From contig MCFL01000016.1 of assembly GCA_002102555.1 (NCBI GenBank), positions 186,001 to 250,000 on the forward strand: DNA of 64,000 nucleotides, read 5' to 3'. This DNA is from Catenaria anguillulae PL171. Lineage: Eukaryota; Blastocladiomycota; Blastocladiomycetes; Blastocladiales; Catenariaceae. A model generated the notes under the pieces. That model saw nothing but the letters and a program-made list of their open reading frames with translations. It searched no databases and was not told the DNA's origin. Position numbers and translations under genes: made by a program. Below are positions 11,235 to 23,241 of the stretch, piece after piece; position 1 is the stretch's first letter, and every line of letters begins with the position of its first letter.

Positions 11235-12413
11235 GTGTGTACCTTTGAAGTACATATGAACAATTAAATGGACTTCATATGTGGATGTACTGGTTCAGTT
11301 CGTTTTCTCCGTTTGAAGCACGGTCGTTTGGCGTTCGTGCAAACATTCGTGCGGACAACGCAGAAATGGCGAGTGTTGACGCGTCTCGTCAGGTTCAAGC
11401 AATCTGAGAGCAACATCGTTTTGGCATGAGGGTCGTCTGTTTTCATTTAGTCGATTAAAACCCTGTGACAGCTTAGAATTGCTCAACTACCATAGACTGC
11501 CATCAATTATTTTTTTAAAGAACTCCTTGCAATACCACAACCATCCGCAATGTGCAGTTTACACAACTACATCAACTCCCCTAGCATCGCATTCCCACTC
11601 ACAATCTCTGCATTCTCTGACTGCCGCTCCATTCGTGCGCTAACTCATCCTTTTTTGCTTCCTGTCATTCATTCATCGCCTTTATTTCGCTGCATGATGC
11701 GTGTACCGCCGATTCCAGCCTCTTTGATAACGGCGAGCGGACGGATCAGTGTTCTCCGCTCGACCTGCTCAAGTTGGTGCCACCCTTCAGATGTATTCGC
11801 AGCTTCCCGTTCATGATAGTCCGGTAATTTGGGGACTCGACGGGAGTGTTGGTTTCCTTAGTCATTCGCGAAAGCTTGAGTGACGGGAAATGTCAGTTGA
11901 CACCAACTTGCTGCCTTGTGGCAATGTTGGCTATGTAACGAGCATGATTGGGACGGTTCGGCAGGTTCACGCACTAGCATCCCTCGATTTGCTTTTTTAT
12001 TTCTTGCTCCTACCATTTCTTTCTTGAACCCATGTCTTGACCTTACTCGACAAGATTTTCATTCAGTTGGTGTTAATAAAGACATGGTCGGAGTGTTTCA
12101 CACGAGCCGATCAGTGGGCCGTTATATACAGCCGACTAAAAATCCGAGCAATAAATGTCAACATCTTACTCGTGAATGAAATGAAATGAAAACACATACA
12201 CAGTCCCACAACACCTCCCGCATTTTCACCAAGGAGGGATCTAGTCCCTGTCAGCTGCGGCGATTTCCCAGAACTCGCTATGTCAGCGTGCTTCCACCAC
12301 CTCCCCTGCTGGCTGGCCCGAGCCTGCCAAGCATCGGCATGAAGGGGAAGGACACGCATTTCTTTCCTCTCGACTCAACATCGGCCGGCCGCAGGATCGA
12401 CACTGTTTGAGTC
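11235..12413 (+). repeat. dispersed repeat R, copy 1
   Basis: About 1.18 kb of non-coding sequence that recurs at 53230-54537 (same strand) and 40306-41480 (opposite strand). Shared landmarks in order are CTTTGAAGTACATATGAAC, TTCGTTTTCTCCGTTTGAAG, TGATAGTCCGGTAATTTGGG, CGATTTCCCAGAACTCGC and ACATCGGCCGGCCGCAGGAT. This copy starts about 110 nt further in than the other two. It has no long ORF, terminal inverted repeat or poly(A). The class is unknown: a non-autonomous element or part of a larger duplicated module. Confidence 0.85.
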
Positions 12414-12770
12414 AGCGAGTTTTCTCATGTCTGAGATGGGTATACGCTATACGCCTTAACCCTTTCGATCGCCGGTCACTCACGTTCATCGCGGCTCAGA
12501 GGTCATCCGAACCTCTTTCTCATCGACCGTGTTTGCAGTTGGTCCCTGTTTTTCCGAAGGCCAGCTAGTCAAACTGTTCATTTACCTTGCCGAAACTCCC
12601 GTTCCACCTCCCGCGCAAAACGTCTGCAACCCTCACCAGCCAACGTCAGAGCACGCTCATCATCCTCATCCTTACGCACCGAGCGCCATGCCACAATTTG
12701 GCCAACTTGCACTCTCATCATCCCCGCCCAGCGGTTTCCCCCCACCGCAGGGCTAATTGTCCCTGACTTC

Positions 12771-14750
12771 ATGAGCTCGACGGCGGCGACCCAGCACGCA
12801 ATTGACGAACAACCGCACACCAAACTGGACAATGATCCGACAGTCAACTTGACGTACTTGCACACCTCCTTACCATGCCAATTCCCCTCATTCCATCGAT
12901 GCTGACGACTCACCTTCGATTAGGAACCAATTGCCAACGCCCAACTTTGACCAATTGAATGCATCCGTTCCACAGTCTCCCATCGTCCTTCTCCAACTTG
13001 CGGCCACGTGACATGGATGCAAGCAATGGTCTCTGCCGGCTGCAGTATGTTTGTCTCCCGTTTACCAATAACAAGTCCAACAATTTCTGACAATGTCCCA
13101 TCAACGTTCTTTCAGCGCAATTTTTCAACACGGACACTTTCCGCCCCGCAGTTCCTGGTTGTGGCCGAGTCTTGTACCGTGTATGTGCCGACTCAATGTT
13201 GGGTGGTCTCCCTCTCGGCAAATTGCAAGCGCATATGCTCATTCCACATCTTGTCGAATCGAGTGCGCAACAATGGGCTCAACGGACGAGTCAACCAAAA
13301 GCTCAACTTGCGGCAGCCGACGCTGTCACAAACGGACCATCATACGGTACCCGGATTCCAACCCCGGCTGGCACACCAATGTACTCTGAGTACGAGGCCC
13401 ATATTGTCGACTACGCCAAGTCGCATCTCAATGCCGTGGTTCCCAGTGTCGCTCTTGACGACAAGACCCTTGTGCATGTCCAAGAAACTGTCGGTACAGT
13501 CCTCTGCTGTCTGGGTGCTGTTTCACTCGAGCAAAGGGAAGGTTGGAAAACAACTTTGGCGACCCGTTTGTCGTCGGTCCTCAATGATCTTTCGAGCGAC
13601 AAGGATATTCAATGCAAAAGGATTCAGGGGCGCAAGTTTGCTTTGACTGACGCTCAGGATAGCGAGTCACTCGTTCTATCACTTAATTCATGGACAACAC
13701 CATCTATGCTTGAGCCGTTGCCGTTTCTGTCGCCAGCGTCTCTGCACCAACCAAGTCCCTCCAACGATTCCCAGTCGGCGCGCCAAACGTATTCCCCTTC
13801 CGTTTCGACATTGATTCCCATGAGTGCAATGAACGCCTTGCAATCCCCTGCCTCTGCGGCCGCCATGACAGCAGCGCATCCTGGTCACAATATCCATTCG
13901 CCGCCTGCTTCCGCTTCATCGACATCCGCCTTCGTTCAAGCCATTTTATACCCCATATCCCTCCCTCTACCATGCGGCCACGTGGCTTTCAAGTACGACA
14001 CGCAATGGAAAGGCCACGAAAACACCCAACCACGCCCGTGCTTTGAAAGCGGCGAGCAACTCCTTCTGGCCAATTCACCCATCCTCGTCATCGCAAATGG
14101 GTCGCCAGTGTACGATTTCGGACCACCAAGTGACGCGCACTGGTCCAGCTTGATGCAAGCCGAGCAAAATCCGGACCGCCTGGCAGCATTCGACACCATT
14201 CGCGAGCCCGCCTGGCAAACCCTCGTTGGCTGCCATATTCAACTGTTTGGCCGCATGTTTGACGTGCCGAATGCCACGTGCCCCGTGTTTGCCGCGCACA
14301 TCACGGAATCGATGGAGGCGCGCATCTCGGACATGGTCGAGTCGGGCCAAGTTGCGAGCGAGCAAGACATGGTCGATATGGCGCTCATGTGGGTCAAGGA
14401 GGAGGTGGCGTGTAGACTTGCCACGTGCTCAATACTGGGTTTGCCTTCCACATAGTATATACTCAAAAATGGTGATACTGCTGTATTGGTATCTGTCGCT
14501 TGCGAGATTTTTTTGAGAACCAGTATGTGGTGAGCGAGGTGCTTGAGTTGGATGGCCGGGGGTGGCGCAGACCGAGGTGGATGGCGCATTCTTCTTGGTG
14601 GAGGATGATGCAGACAATCGGATTGAGGATTGGGAGAGCTTGATTGAAGCGAATGAGATGTACCGTGACGAGTACGGCCTGCTTGCAGAACCTGAGCAGG
14701 TGGGTATTGAGAGGCAGGACTCCGCCGTGGAATTGCCCGCACTGGAGTGA
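12771..14750 (+). CDS. Hypothetical protein, four exons
   Basis: I do not recognise this protein. Exons read as about 12771-12853, 12924-13044, 13116-14404 and 14524-14750. The large exon encodes about 420 residues with a moderately conserved-looking core (GGLPLGKLQAHMLIPHLVES; YSEYEAHIVDYAKSHL), a Ser/Pro/Ala-rich middle, and a globular C-terminal part (LVGCHIQLFGRMFDVP) ending in an acidic helix, MVESGQVASEQDMVDMALMW. The last exon is acidic (FFLVEDDADNRIEDWESLIE). Two single-base frame changes are needed, one near 13010 and one near 14565. It shows no signal peptide or membrane helix. Confidence 0.5.
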
Positions 14751-15424
14751 CAGATGACATCGTCGGCTCATCATACCTGAATATAGAGTGTGCTCCGTTA
14801 TTCTACGTCTTGCGAGCACTGCCACATGAAGTGAAGGTTGATGGGAAAACGAGGGAGGCGAAACCTGCGCGCTCGATCGGCGGCCCGTTTTGTCTGTGCC
14901 GATCGCTCTCCAAGGCCGTCTTGCGTGCAGTCATCATTGTTGAAGAAAGAAAAATGAGCGACATTAATATTGCACACTGTTTACTTTCATTCGTATTGGT
15001 GCTGACAACGCTGCCTCTTGTACGTGCCCAACCCACCCGACGCATTTGCTGCATTGATGCCATGCCCAGTCCTTCCAGCAATTGCCCCGCCGCTCGCTTG
15101 TCGGCGTCACGTGCCCTGATCGCCGTGCCAACAAGATTCTTCGCCGCTGCTCCTTCTGGTCGTCCAATCAAAGGCCAAGCACGTTGCCCTGGCGTCGGCA
15201 GACAGCGGCCGCATACTGATCGGTCTGGGCTCATCAATGCAGTCGCGTGCTGGCATTCACTGTGCTCTTGATTCAACGCTGACCCATACCGCTCCCCCTC
15301 AATCATGGGTCAAAGAGCTTGCTCCAATCTCCTCTAGTACTTTTCAACGACGACGAGCTCGCCCAACCTCAGCGATCTCCTCGCCCTCCCTCAGAACCCT
15401 ACCCAATCCGCCAACATTACCATC
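14751..15424. other. intergenic region upstream of SUB2
   Basis: A minus-strand open frame (14803-15306) contains the plausible helix DADKRAAGQLLEGLGMASMQ and could be a small gene, but no homology or splice pattern supports it. Otherwise nothing is seen. Confidence 0.3.
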
Positions 15425-17389
15425 ATGTCCGCCCCAAGCAAGCACGACGATCTCCTCGACTACGAAGAGGACGAGGATCTCCAAGTCGCGACCCTTGTGC
15501 CGCAAGCCCCGCTCGGCCAAGCGGGCGCGGCTGCTGCTGGTGCCGGAGGTGCCGATACTGGCAAGGACGCCAAGGGCTCGTATGTCGGTATCCACGCCAC
15601 GTCGTTCCGCGATTTCTTGCTCAAGCCTGAGTTGTTGCGTGCAATCACCGACTGCGGTTTTGAGCATCCGTCCGAAGGTCCGTCATCATCTTGAACAACG
15701 CCTATCTACGTCCTCCTGCCACATCCACGCTCGCTGTTGCTGGCCGTCGCCGTCGGGCAAGGGAAGTCTCGTTTGAGGAGGGCCGGGCTCCGCGCCTGAG
15801 GGAATTTGACAACCAAGCGTTTGGTGCCCTCACTTGTCGGCCGGGTTGGTTGGATCGTCATTGGTGCCCACGGGCAACTGCAAGCATTCATGGTTGCTGG
15901 TTTTGCTGTGGGCGCGTGTTTTGCCGAGTGGTTTCCATCTGCCCTTACCTCCACCCAGCCCTCCTTTGGCAAACTGCCAGGGCCGACCAACGACCGCAAC
16001 AGTCGAGACCATTACCCTTCATTTCTCCCTCATATCATCCCATCTTTACCATCGCTCACCACCGTTTCGCCTCCCCGCCACGCGGTCTCGTGCCACACAA
16101 AAAAAAAACAGTCCAACAAGAAACCATCTCGCAAGCCATCTACGGCACCGACATTTTGTGCCAAGCAAAGTCGGGCATGGGCAAAACGGCCGTGTTTGTG
16201 CTGTCGACCCTGCAACAACTCGACTTTTCGCCCGCGCAAACGTCGCAAGACCCCGCAGCCTCGGTCAAGGTGGTGATCCTGTGCCACACGCGCGAGCTCG
16301 CGTTCCAAATCAAGAACGAGTATGCACGTTTCAGCAAGTACATGGAGGGCGCAAAGATCGAGTGCGTGTTTGGCGGCGTGCGCATCGAGGAGGATGTGGC
16401 CAGGTTGCACGCCAACCGCCCGCAAGTCCTCGTGGCCACCCCGGGCAGGCTCAAGGCATTGGTTAGCCAAAACAAGATTTCGTTGCGCAACGTCAAGCAT
16501 TTCGTCATTGATGAGTGCGACAAGTTGCTCGAGGAGACTGGTATGTCACTTCTCCTATTTTATTCAGTTGTGACCTGCCATGTGCTCACGTTTTCTCGAA
16601 CCGTCAATTGCGAATCTTGTGTTTCGGTAGACATGCGGGGAGATGTGCAACAAATCTTCCGTTCCTGCCCCCACCAAAAGCAAGTCATGATGTTCTCTGC
16701 CACGTTGGCGCCTGAAATCAAGGCCATCTCCAAGCGCTTCATGGTCGAGGTATGACGCCTTTCCCTCACAACGTGCTTTTGTCGTGCTCGTGAACTATTC
16801 CAAACTGACACCTCGTCGTGTCGTCGCTTGCAGCCCCTTGAAATCTTTGTCGACAACGAGGCCAAGCTGACGCTGCACGGCCTCAAGCAATTCTACGCCA
16901 CGCTGGCGGAATCAGACAAGAACAAGCAACTGACCAAGCTCCTCGACGACATTGACTTTAACCAATGCTGCATCTTTGTGCGCACGACGCAACGTGCCGA
17001 GGCGCTGGCCACGCTGCTGCAGCGCCTCAACTTCCCCGTGACCACCATTCACGGCGGATGCCGCAGCCCGAGCGTCTCAAGCGGTACCAAGGGTTCAAGA
17101 ACATGGAAAAGCGCATCATGGTCGCCACCGATGTGCTCGGTCGTGGTATCGACATTGAGCGTGTCAACTTGGTTGTCAATTACGACATGTCGGCCAGTCG
17201 TGCGGCCTACTTGCATCGTGTAGGCCGTGCTGGTCGGTTCGGTACCAAGGGTGTGGCCATCACCTTCATTGCGTCCAAGGAGGATACCGATGTGTTGAAC
17301 GATGTCCAGAAGAACTTTGAGGTGAGTGTGGAGCAGTTGCCCGAGACCATTGACAAGGCTTCTACATGAACAATGTCGAGTCGGCCTAA
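15425..17389 (+). CDS. SUB2: SUB2/UAP56 DEAD-box (DECD) RNA helicase
   Basis: ATP-dependent RNA helicase of the TREX complex, used in spliceosome assembly and mRNA export. Exons are 15425-15677, 16112-16540, 16631-16749 and 16834-17389. Motifs are in order: [15 protein letters not shown] (Q motif region), [11 protein letters not shown] (Walker A), [26 protein letters not shown] (the DECD box diagnostic of this family), [20 protein letters not shown] and [13 protein letters not shown]. The 434-nt first intron is by far the longest here. One base appears missing at about 17056 (HGG to MPQPERL) and one at about 17362. The second restores the expected SYMNNVESA terminus, so the stop is taken as TAA 17387 rather than TGA 17367. 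Confidence 0.95.
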
Positions 17390-17659
17390 TGACGGTGTCG
17401 CGGGTTTTTGCCGAGGAGTGTGCATGCGCGTGTGGATGTGATTCCGTGTACTTACATGTCTAACGCTTTGGTAGTTGAGTTTTGGCTTTTGTCGTCGCTT
17501 TTTGTTCATTGACCTTGTTTTTTCTCGTTTCCCATGTGCATCAACATTTTTCTTTCTGCTGTCTTCGTTTCGTTCCTTTTCCTTTGCTGAGCAGCCACGC
17601 TCGCATCTTGCCTCTGGCTCTTGATTTCGCCCCGCCCCGCTCCGCCAACATAGCCTTAT

Positions 17660-18616
17660 CACGTCCTGCCCTCTCGCCTCTTGTCGACATGTGACGCCCC
17701 TGGTATACAAGTATTTATCCATGACTTGAATGACCTACTCACTTGCGGCGGTGACGGGCCGTCCGCTGTCGCAAGGTGATGCGATGCAGCACAAGAGCAG
17801 AATCCGATGAACAACGCAAGCAACCGACCCATAGTACACACGGCGCCTGATGTGCGGTTGTCGTTCTCGTGAGCAAAGGATGCAATACAGTGACACAATT
17901 GAGACAAAACTGCACACATACCCATCTTCATGGCCACATAGCTCGCAACCATGACGGGCGTCCAAATGCTCACCATGCCTGCTTGATCCAGTTCGGCCGA
18001 CGGACATGGTTTTGCCCAGCACGTTGCAAACACAGACTATTATATGTTGGAGCCGGTCAGTTGTATCTGATTCTTAACGACACATGGATGTCTCGACGTA
18101 CCAGTTGATATCCACGCACGCTGGAACCAAAGCGCATACCCCGCGGCAAGCTCATTGGCCCCTTGAGCGCGTCGGCGACGAGTTGCATACATCCGTTCTG
18201 GAACGCAGGCGTGGCGGTTGCGAGCATGACGCAAAGGGCAAGTGCTATGATGACGAGCAGCGCTTGGACACTGTGCCATGCTCATGCTTGTGAGTTGTGT
18301 GTTTGGTGGTCGTGGGAAGTGAGGGGTGGCAACGCACACAAAGCTTGCACCAACCGCGTACAGGTTGTGCCGGTGGTAGGTGGCAAAGTTGGTGAGAATC
18401 ACATCCGTCACGCATAGGGCCGTCAATGTGAATGTGAGTGGGAGAAAGGCCGAAGGAATGTGGAGCATTGTGGTTGGCATTGGTCGTGGTGGTTGGACGA
18501 GTGATTTGCAGTGAGCTTGTGAAGGGCAGCGCGCTCGAGGCCATGGCGGCTGAAGATGATTGTGTTATGGAGGCGGCCGCGCCGGTTGTACTATGCACTG
18601 CTTTGCTGGGAGTCAT
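17660..18616 (-). CDS. Small multi-pass membrane protein, unknown
   Basis: Minus-strand coding signal in several short exons. Hydrophobic segments are FLPLTFTLTALCVTDVILTN, LLVIIALALCVMLATATPAF, VSIWTPVMVASYVAMKMGMC and MGRLLALFIGFCSCAASHH, which suggests four membrane helices. A GTGCGT donor near 18335 and an AG acceptor upstream of the second helix mark one intron. A GTGAGT donor near 17740 suggests another. Conserved-looking residues between helices 2 and 3 (QNGCMQLVADALKGP) do not match a family I know. The start could be 18616 or an internal ATG near 18470, because the first exon changes frame. It is convergent with SUB2. Confidence 0.45.
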
Positions 18617-18955
18617 TTTCTTACGGAGCTATTGATTGTGGATCATGGTCGGAATGGTGGGGAACGACGGACTGACTTCGCGACACAAGCCGGCTGGGAA
18701 TCAATGTGTTTCGTTTGGCGAATAGATTAATGAGGGGATTCCAGAGCGTGCCAAGCGGGCGGAACGCAGTCGACGAGAATGGATAAGGCGACATGTGGGT
18801 GGAAATGTATGTAAGAAACTGAAGAATCGAAAGAGTGAGATGGATATGTACACGACAAAAGGAGGGCCCCTTCCGTCAACAATCGACGACGAGCGGCCCG
18901 CCAACCTCTAAATCACCACCAACAAGATAGTTGCAAACGCTCACCAGCGGCGGCA
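18617..18955. other. intergenic, nothing recognised
   Basis: Gap between two minus-strand genes, probably promoter of the membrane-protein gene plus 3' flank of the small tail-anchored protein. Confidence 0.4.
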
Positions 18956-19391
18956 TTAGTGAGCCGCTTCGGGCCCGCCGGCCTTACCCACGGCCAACAA
19001 GAACTGCAATACAATGGGTCCAACTAGCACCAAGATGAGCGCGCCCGCCAGGAGCAGCTTGGATGCCGACGAATACCAGGCAGTGGTTGCCGCGGGCGAG
19101 TTGCGCTTGGCATTGGCTGCCGACTTGGCAATGGATTCGGGAGGAACAATGGCGCGAGCCGTCGACACGTTTTCGCCCGTGGCGGCGGCCGTGAACTTGT
19201 CGTTGCGTTTGCGGAGTTGACGAGGGACGGGCTATGTCAAATATATGGCCGGAAGCGAATAGCGATACTCGGGCCGTCAGTGAGTGATTGCGAGCTTAAT
19301 GTTGACTTGGACTTGCGGATCGTCGCAGTTGTGACGCCGACAATGACGGAACCGTAAGCGAGACCCGCAGACGGATGGGCGGACGGACCAT
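18956..19391 (-). CDS. Small tail-anchored protein, RAMP4/YSY6-like
   Basis: Two exons (19365-19391 and 18956-19231) give 100 residues. A basic N-terminal stretch PRQLRKRNDKF is followed by a polar linker and one strong C-terminal membrane helix, LLLAGALILVLVGPIVLQFL. This layout is that of the ER stress-associated RAMP4/SERP1 (yeast Ysy6) proteins, which sit beside the Sec61 channel. The xRQxxxxxNxKF start agrees with that family, but similarity is short and Sec61-beta or another tail-anchored protein remains possible. The ATG at 19391 was chosen because it splices in phase to the acceptor at 19232. Confidence 0.45.
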
Positions 19392-19707
19392 GGTGATTCA
19401 GGTGTCAAAGAAGGCTTGGGGCTTCACAGCTGGCTTGGGGAACAGTGCATTTGCTTTAGATCTTGGACCTTAGAGAGCAGATAGCGTTGGCAGAAAGGCG
19501 GTGGCGAAGAGAGGATGGTCAGTGTTTGCACAGGGGTGCGTTCATGTGATCTTTGACGTGTCACACTAGTCATGATGGCCTTCCGATTCCCACGCAGCAG
19601 CGACCTCAAGAAACTGGCGAGGAAAGAGACGAATTGACATGTACATATTCATCAGAACAGAGCGACATCCGCCGACATCTCGATCGGCGGCTCAAACACC
19701 TGGGCGC
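19392..19707. other. intergenic, nothing recognised
   Basis: Short gap between two minus-strand genes. It probably contains the promoter of the small tail-anchored protein. Confidence 0.4.
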
Positions 19708-20491
19708 TCACGACCGAAGATTGAGCTTCTCCTCCAGCTTGCGTGCCTCCCTCTCCAACCGCTTGAACTCGGCCATATCCAAGGCAATCTTCTCGGTGCA
19801 CTTTGCAACCTCGCCCTCCGACTTTGCGCGTGCAACGCATTCGGTGACTTGTGCCGGGTACACTTGTGCGTAGTCGTCGATGCAGTCGGCAAGGCATTCC
19901 TTGTAGCTCTGTTCAACAAGAGAGGGTTCACACCGGATGTGAAATGCAAATCAGTCAACCCGAGTATATGTACACAACCCAAAGGCGTAAAAAAAAAAGA
20001 ACGAAACGCACATGAATGGCAGCGGTTGACGTAAACTTGCTCGAGACCAAACCCCACACGCCCCTCCAGGTTGCATCCAAATCCTCCTGGACCGCTGCCA
20101 ACAGCGGATCCAACTCCCTTCCAAAGACACTCGACGGCGTAATGGCCATATTGTTCAGATCCTGATCGTGGACAAGATCGTGCTTGTCGCCGTTCCGGTC
20201 TTGAATCACCACGCGCGTCCGGCTCGATCCCCACGACGGGGGCGACCGCGACGACGACGACGAGCCATCGGTACCAGCGGGTGCGGGCGCGTTGCCGTTA
20301 AAGTGCGGCAAGTCAAATGTCAATCGCACAAAGTTTTTGCATGCGGCAAGGCACGATTCGCACGAGGATGGGGTGTACGCTGGGCGAGATTCGACGTGTG
20401 TGCGCAGTTTGGCAGACAGGGCGTGCAGGCGGTCGGCCAGGGCAGATGCTTGTGCAATTGGGGTGCCTTGCTGTTGAGCGTCGGATGACAT
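19708..20491 (-). CDS. Cysteine-rich CX3C protein, possibly mitochondrial
   Basis: Two exons (20012-20491 and 19708-19908) give 226 residues. The N-terminal part has SSCESCLAACKNFVRLTFDL and the C-terminal part has YKECLADCIDDYAQVYPAQV, followed by two more spaced cysteines (TECV, VAKC) and a long charged helix (LEREARKLEEKL). Paired CX3C motifs flanked by helices are typical of proteins oxidised by Mia40 in the mitochondrial intermembrane space, for example small Tims or FAM136A-type proteins. I cannot assign it to a named family. A Ser/Arg low-complexity stretch separates the two halves. It is divergent from hexokinase. Confidence 0.6.
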
Positions 20492-21418
20492 GTTCGATTG
20501 AGTGCTGCGGGAAAGTAAGTCGAGTTGGGAAAGATTGGTGATGCCAATATGGGTCGCGAGCTCGACGACGGCTATGAAAGTTCTTGTTGGCTTTGGTGTT
20601 ATAATGATGACTGCTGCTACAGAAGACACAGCAGAGAGAAAGGACGCTATGGTTGACGAACGATGTGATGTGACGTGGGTGTGAGAGAAACTTGAACGCG
20701 AGACATTCCGAAGGAACTAATTGGAACGCTAGAGAACACGGTTGGCCTTATCGCTGCACGTGATCCGGTCTACGCCACACATCATCAATCGCGTCTTGTG
20801 TTTGTCTCACAGCAGAAAAAGTTTTCGTCGACGTGGTGGTGCCCAGCCCTTCCAATTGCAATCTGTGAGCGCGGCTGTCGAAGGTGGCCCTGCAAGTCTT
20901 CGAGCCGACAGCCAAAGAATAGAGCTCGGAGAAGCACAAGGATGGCTCGTACCGACGAATATATACGCACGTCGAGTCGAGAGTGTCGACGTCAAGCGTC
21001 GTCGGGCCGGGAAGGAGGTGCCGATGCGGTGTGAGCCCTTCCCAACTGGTGGGCATCATCATTTTGGGTGGGGAAACTGGCAAGAAACGAAGCCGCAAAG
21101 AAGGTGCGCGCACCCATCCGCCGACCGTCCGTACAAAAGGCGAGGGCAACCCCTCGGGCCCGATCTCCTGAATCGGATTTCTGTGTCTGCGCTGTCTCGC
21201 ACTTCATCCTCCGTCCGTCGCGTATACTTATACAAATTTTGTTGACAAGTCGACGGGTCATACTTGTACTACTACACCATTTCCAATACCTACACACAAG
21301 ACGAGTATCCATTTCGTCTTTTCTCCTCGCACTCGCTCAGCATCCGCACTCTCAACTCCAGTGCCAACGCCAACGCCAACGCCTCGCCATCTGCCACGCC
21401 GTCCGCACCCATCCAACC
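20492..21418. promoter_or_regulatory. divergent promoter region upstream of hexokinase
   Basis: Nearly 0.9 kb between divergent genes without convincing coding sequence. A TATA-like TATACTTATACAAATTT at about 21224 lies 195 nt upstream of the hexokinase ATG and is followed by a CT/CA-rich leader with AACGCC tandem units at about 21366-21390. Confidence 0.45.
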
Positions 21419-22913
21419 ATGTCTGCACACGCCTCTGCCACCGCCACCACCGCCGAAAAGGCTTACGCCGAGCTGCTGTCTTCGCTCCAAGTCCCGCGCG
21501 ACCGCCTCCGTGCCATTGCCACTCACATGTACAATGAGGTCCGTCGTACCGTTTTTCATGTCCTCAAACATGATCCGATTCTCAACTTCCACTTGGATTG
21601 GATTCGTATCGCTCCCACAGTTTGTCAAGGGCCTCCACGCTGACGGCCAGCCGCTCAAAATGATCCCTTCCTACGTCCACACCCTCCCCACGGGCGCCGA
21701 GCGCGGCACTTACCTTGCTCTCGATCTCGGCGGCACAAACTTCCGCGTGTGCGCCGTCCACCTCAAGGGCAAGGGCGACCTCGAGGTTGTTTTCGACAAG
21801 TTCACCATCCCGGACGACGTCAAGGTTGGATCTGCCACCACGCTCTTTGACTTTATCGCCGACTGCGTCCACAAGTTCCTCGTGTCGCACGAATCGGCCC
21901 TCGGCGGCGCCCATGCAGCGGAATCCATGGACCTTGGATTCACCTTCTCATTCCCCGTGCAACAAACCCGCTTTGACCAGGGCACATGCCTGACGTGGTC
22001 AAAGGGCTTTGACTGCCCCGATGCCATTGGCCAAGACGCCGTCGAGCTCCTGCAACGGGCGCTTCACCGCAAGGGCGTCAAGGTCCATGTGACTGCCCTC
22101 GTCAACGATACCGTCGGCACGCTTGTTGCCCATGCGTACAAGTCGCCCAACACAGTCATGGGCGTCATTTTCGGCACGGGCACCAACGCCGCCTACATTG
22201 AGCACGTGGGCCAAATCCCAAAGTTTGCCGACCGGGTCACGCCAAAGATGGCCGCAAAGGGCAACATGCTCATCAACACCGAGTGGGGTGGCTTTGATGC
22301 CGAAAAGAAGGTGTTGCCGCTGACCCAAGTCGACGACGATCTCGACAAGGCGTCCAGCAACCCGGGCCAGCAAGTGCTCGAAAAGCTCATTTCGGGCATG
22401 TACCTTGGTGAAGTCACTCGCCGCGCACTCGTCCACCTTGCCGAAAAGGGCGCCTTGTTTGGCGGCAAGCTCACTGATGAGCTGCGCAAGCCCGGATCGT
22501 TCCAAACCGCCTACATGTCTGAAATCGAAGCCGACGTGTCGCCCAACTTGAGCGCCGTGGCAAAGATTCTTGCCGACCACTGTGCGCTCGCATCGGCCTC
22601 ACTCACGGACCGCCAGCTCGTCAAGTCACTTGTGCAGCAAATCGGTACGCGTGCCGCTCGCTTGTCGGCCGTGGCCGTGTTCGCTTTGCTCGAAAAGATG
22701 TCGGTGCCCAAGGACAATGAGCCCGTGGTGGTGGCCATTGATGGCAGTGTGTGGCTCAAGTACCCTGGATTCCAGGATCGGTTGCGCGCGGCATTGCGCG
22801 AGTTGATGGGACCCGAGAAGGCGGCGCTGGTTTCCATTGAAACGGCGTGCGATGGGTCCGGGTCTGGCGCTGGCTTGTTGGCCGCCTTGGCCACCGTGCA
22901 CAAGGATGACTAA
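21419..22913 (+). CDS. Hexokinase
   Basis: Phosphorylates glucose and related hexoses with ATP, the first step of glycolysis. Exons 21419-21538 and 21621-22913 give about 470 residues, normal for a fungal hexokinase. Motifs are in order: LALDLGGTNFRVCAV (phosphate 1), LGFTFSFPVQQ and TWSKGF (sugar binding), VNDTVGTLVAHAY (catalytic Asp), IFGTGTNAAYIE (phosphate 2), INTEWGGF, VAIDGSVWLKYPGF and DGSGSGAGLLAAL (adenosine). The frame is intact throughout. Whether it is a general hexokinase or a glucokinase cannot be told by eye. The N-terminus is Ala/Thr-rich and short, without an obvious mitochondria-binding helix. Confidence 0.96.
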
Positions 22914-23241
22914 AGCTTTGTTTCTTGACTTTGTTGGCCAGGACCGTTGGTCGCGCGACCATCTGCTTTTTTTTTTTTTTTGGTATGGGCCTCGATCGAG
23001 TCGAGCGCTCAGTCTATTTGTGTTTTCTCTCCCTTTCCTGGCCAGTCCCCTTCTCTTCATGCTCATGATATCGTGCGTGCGTGTCACTCTTTCATTTGTT
23101 GTCCGCGTCCTCTATTGTTTTCTTTCGCTTGAGGTTTTGCCTTTCAAGTCATGTATTAGATAAACCAATACGCCCATCCTCATCAGTGTCTCGACCCTTG
23201 TCGTATTCACTGCTGTCAGGTCAGGGGCAAAGAATGAGTTG
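22914..23241. other. hexokinase 3' flank
   Basis: T-rich 3' region with an 18-T run near 22967-22985. Nothing else is recognised before the LINE target-site duplication at 23242. Confidence 0.5.
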
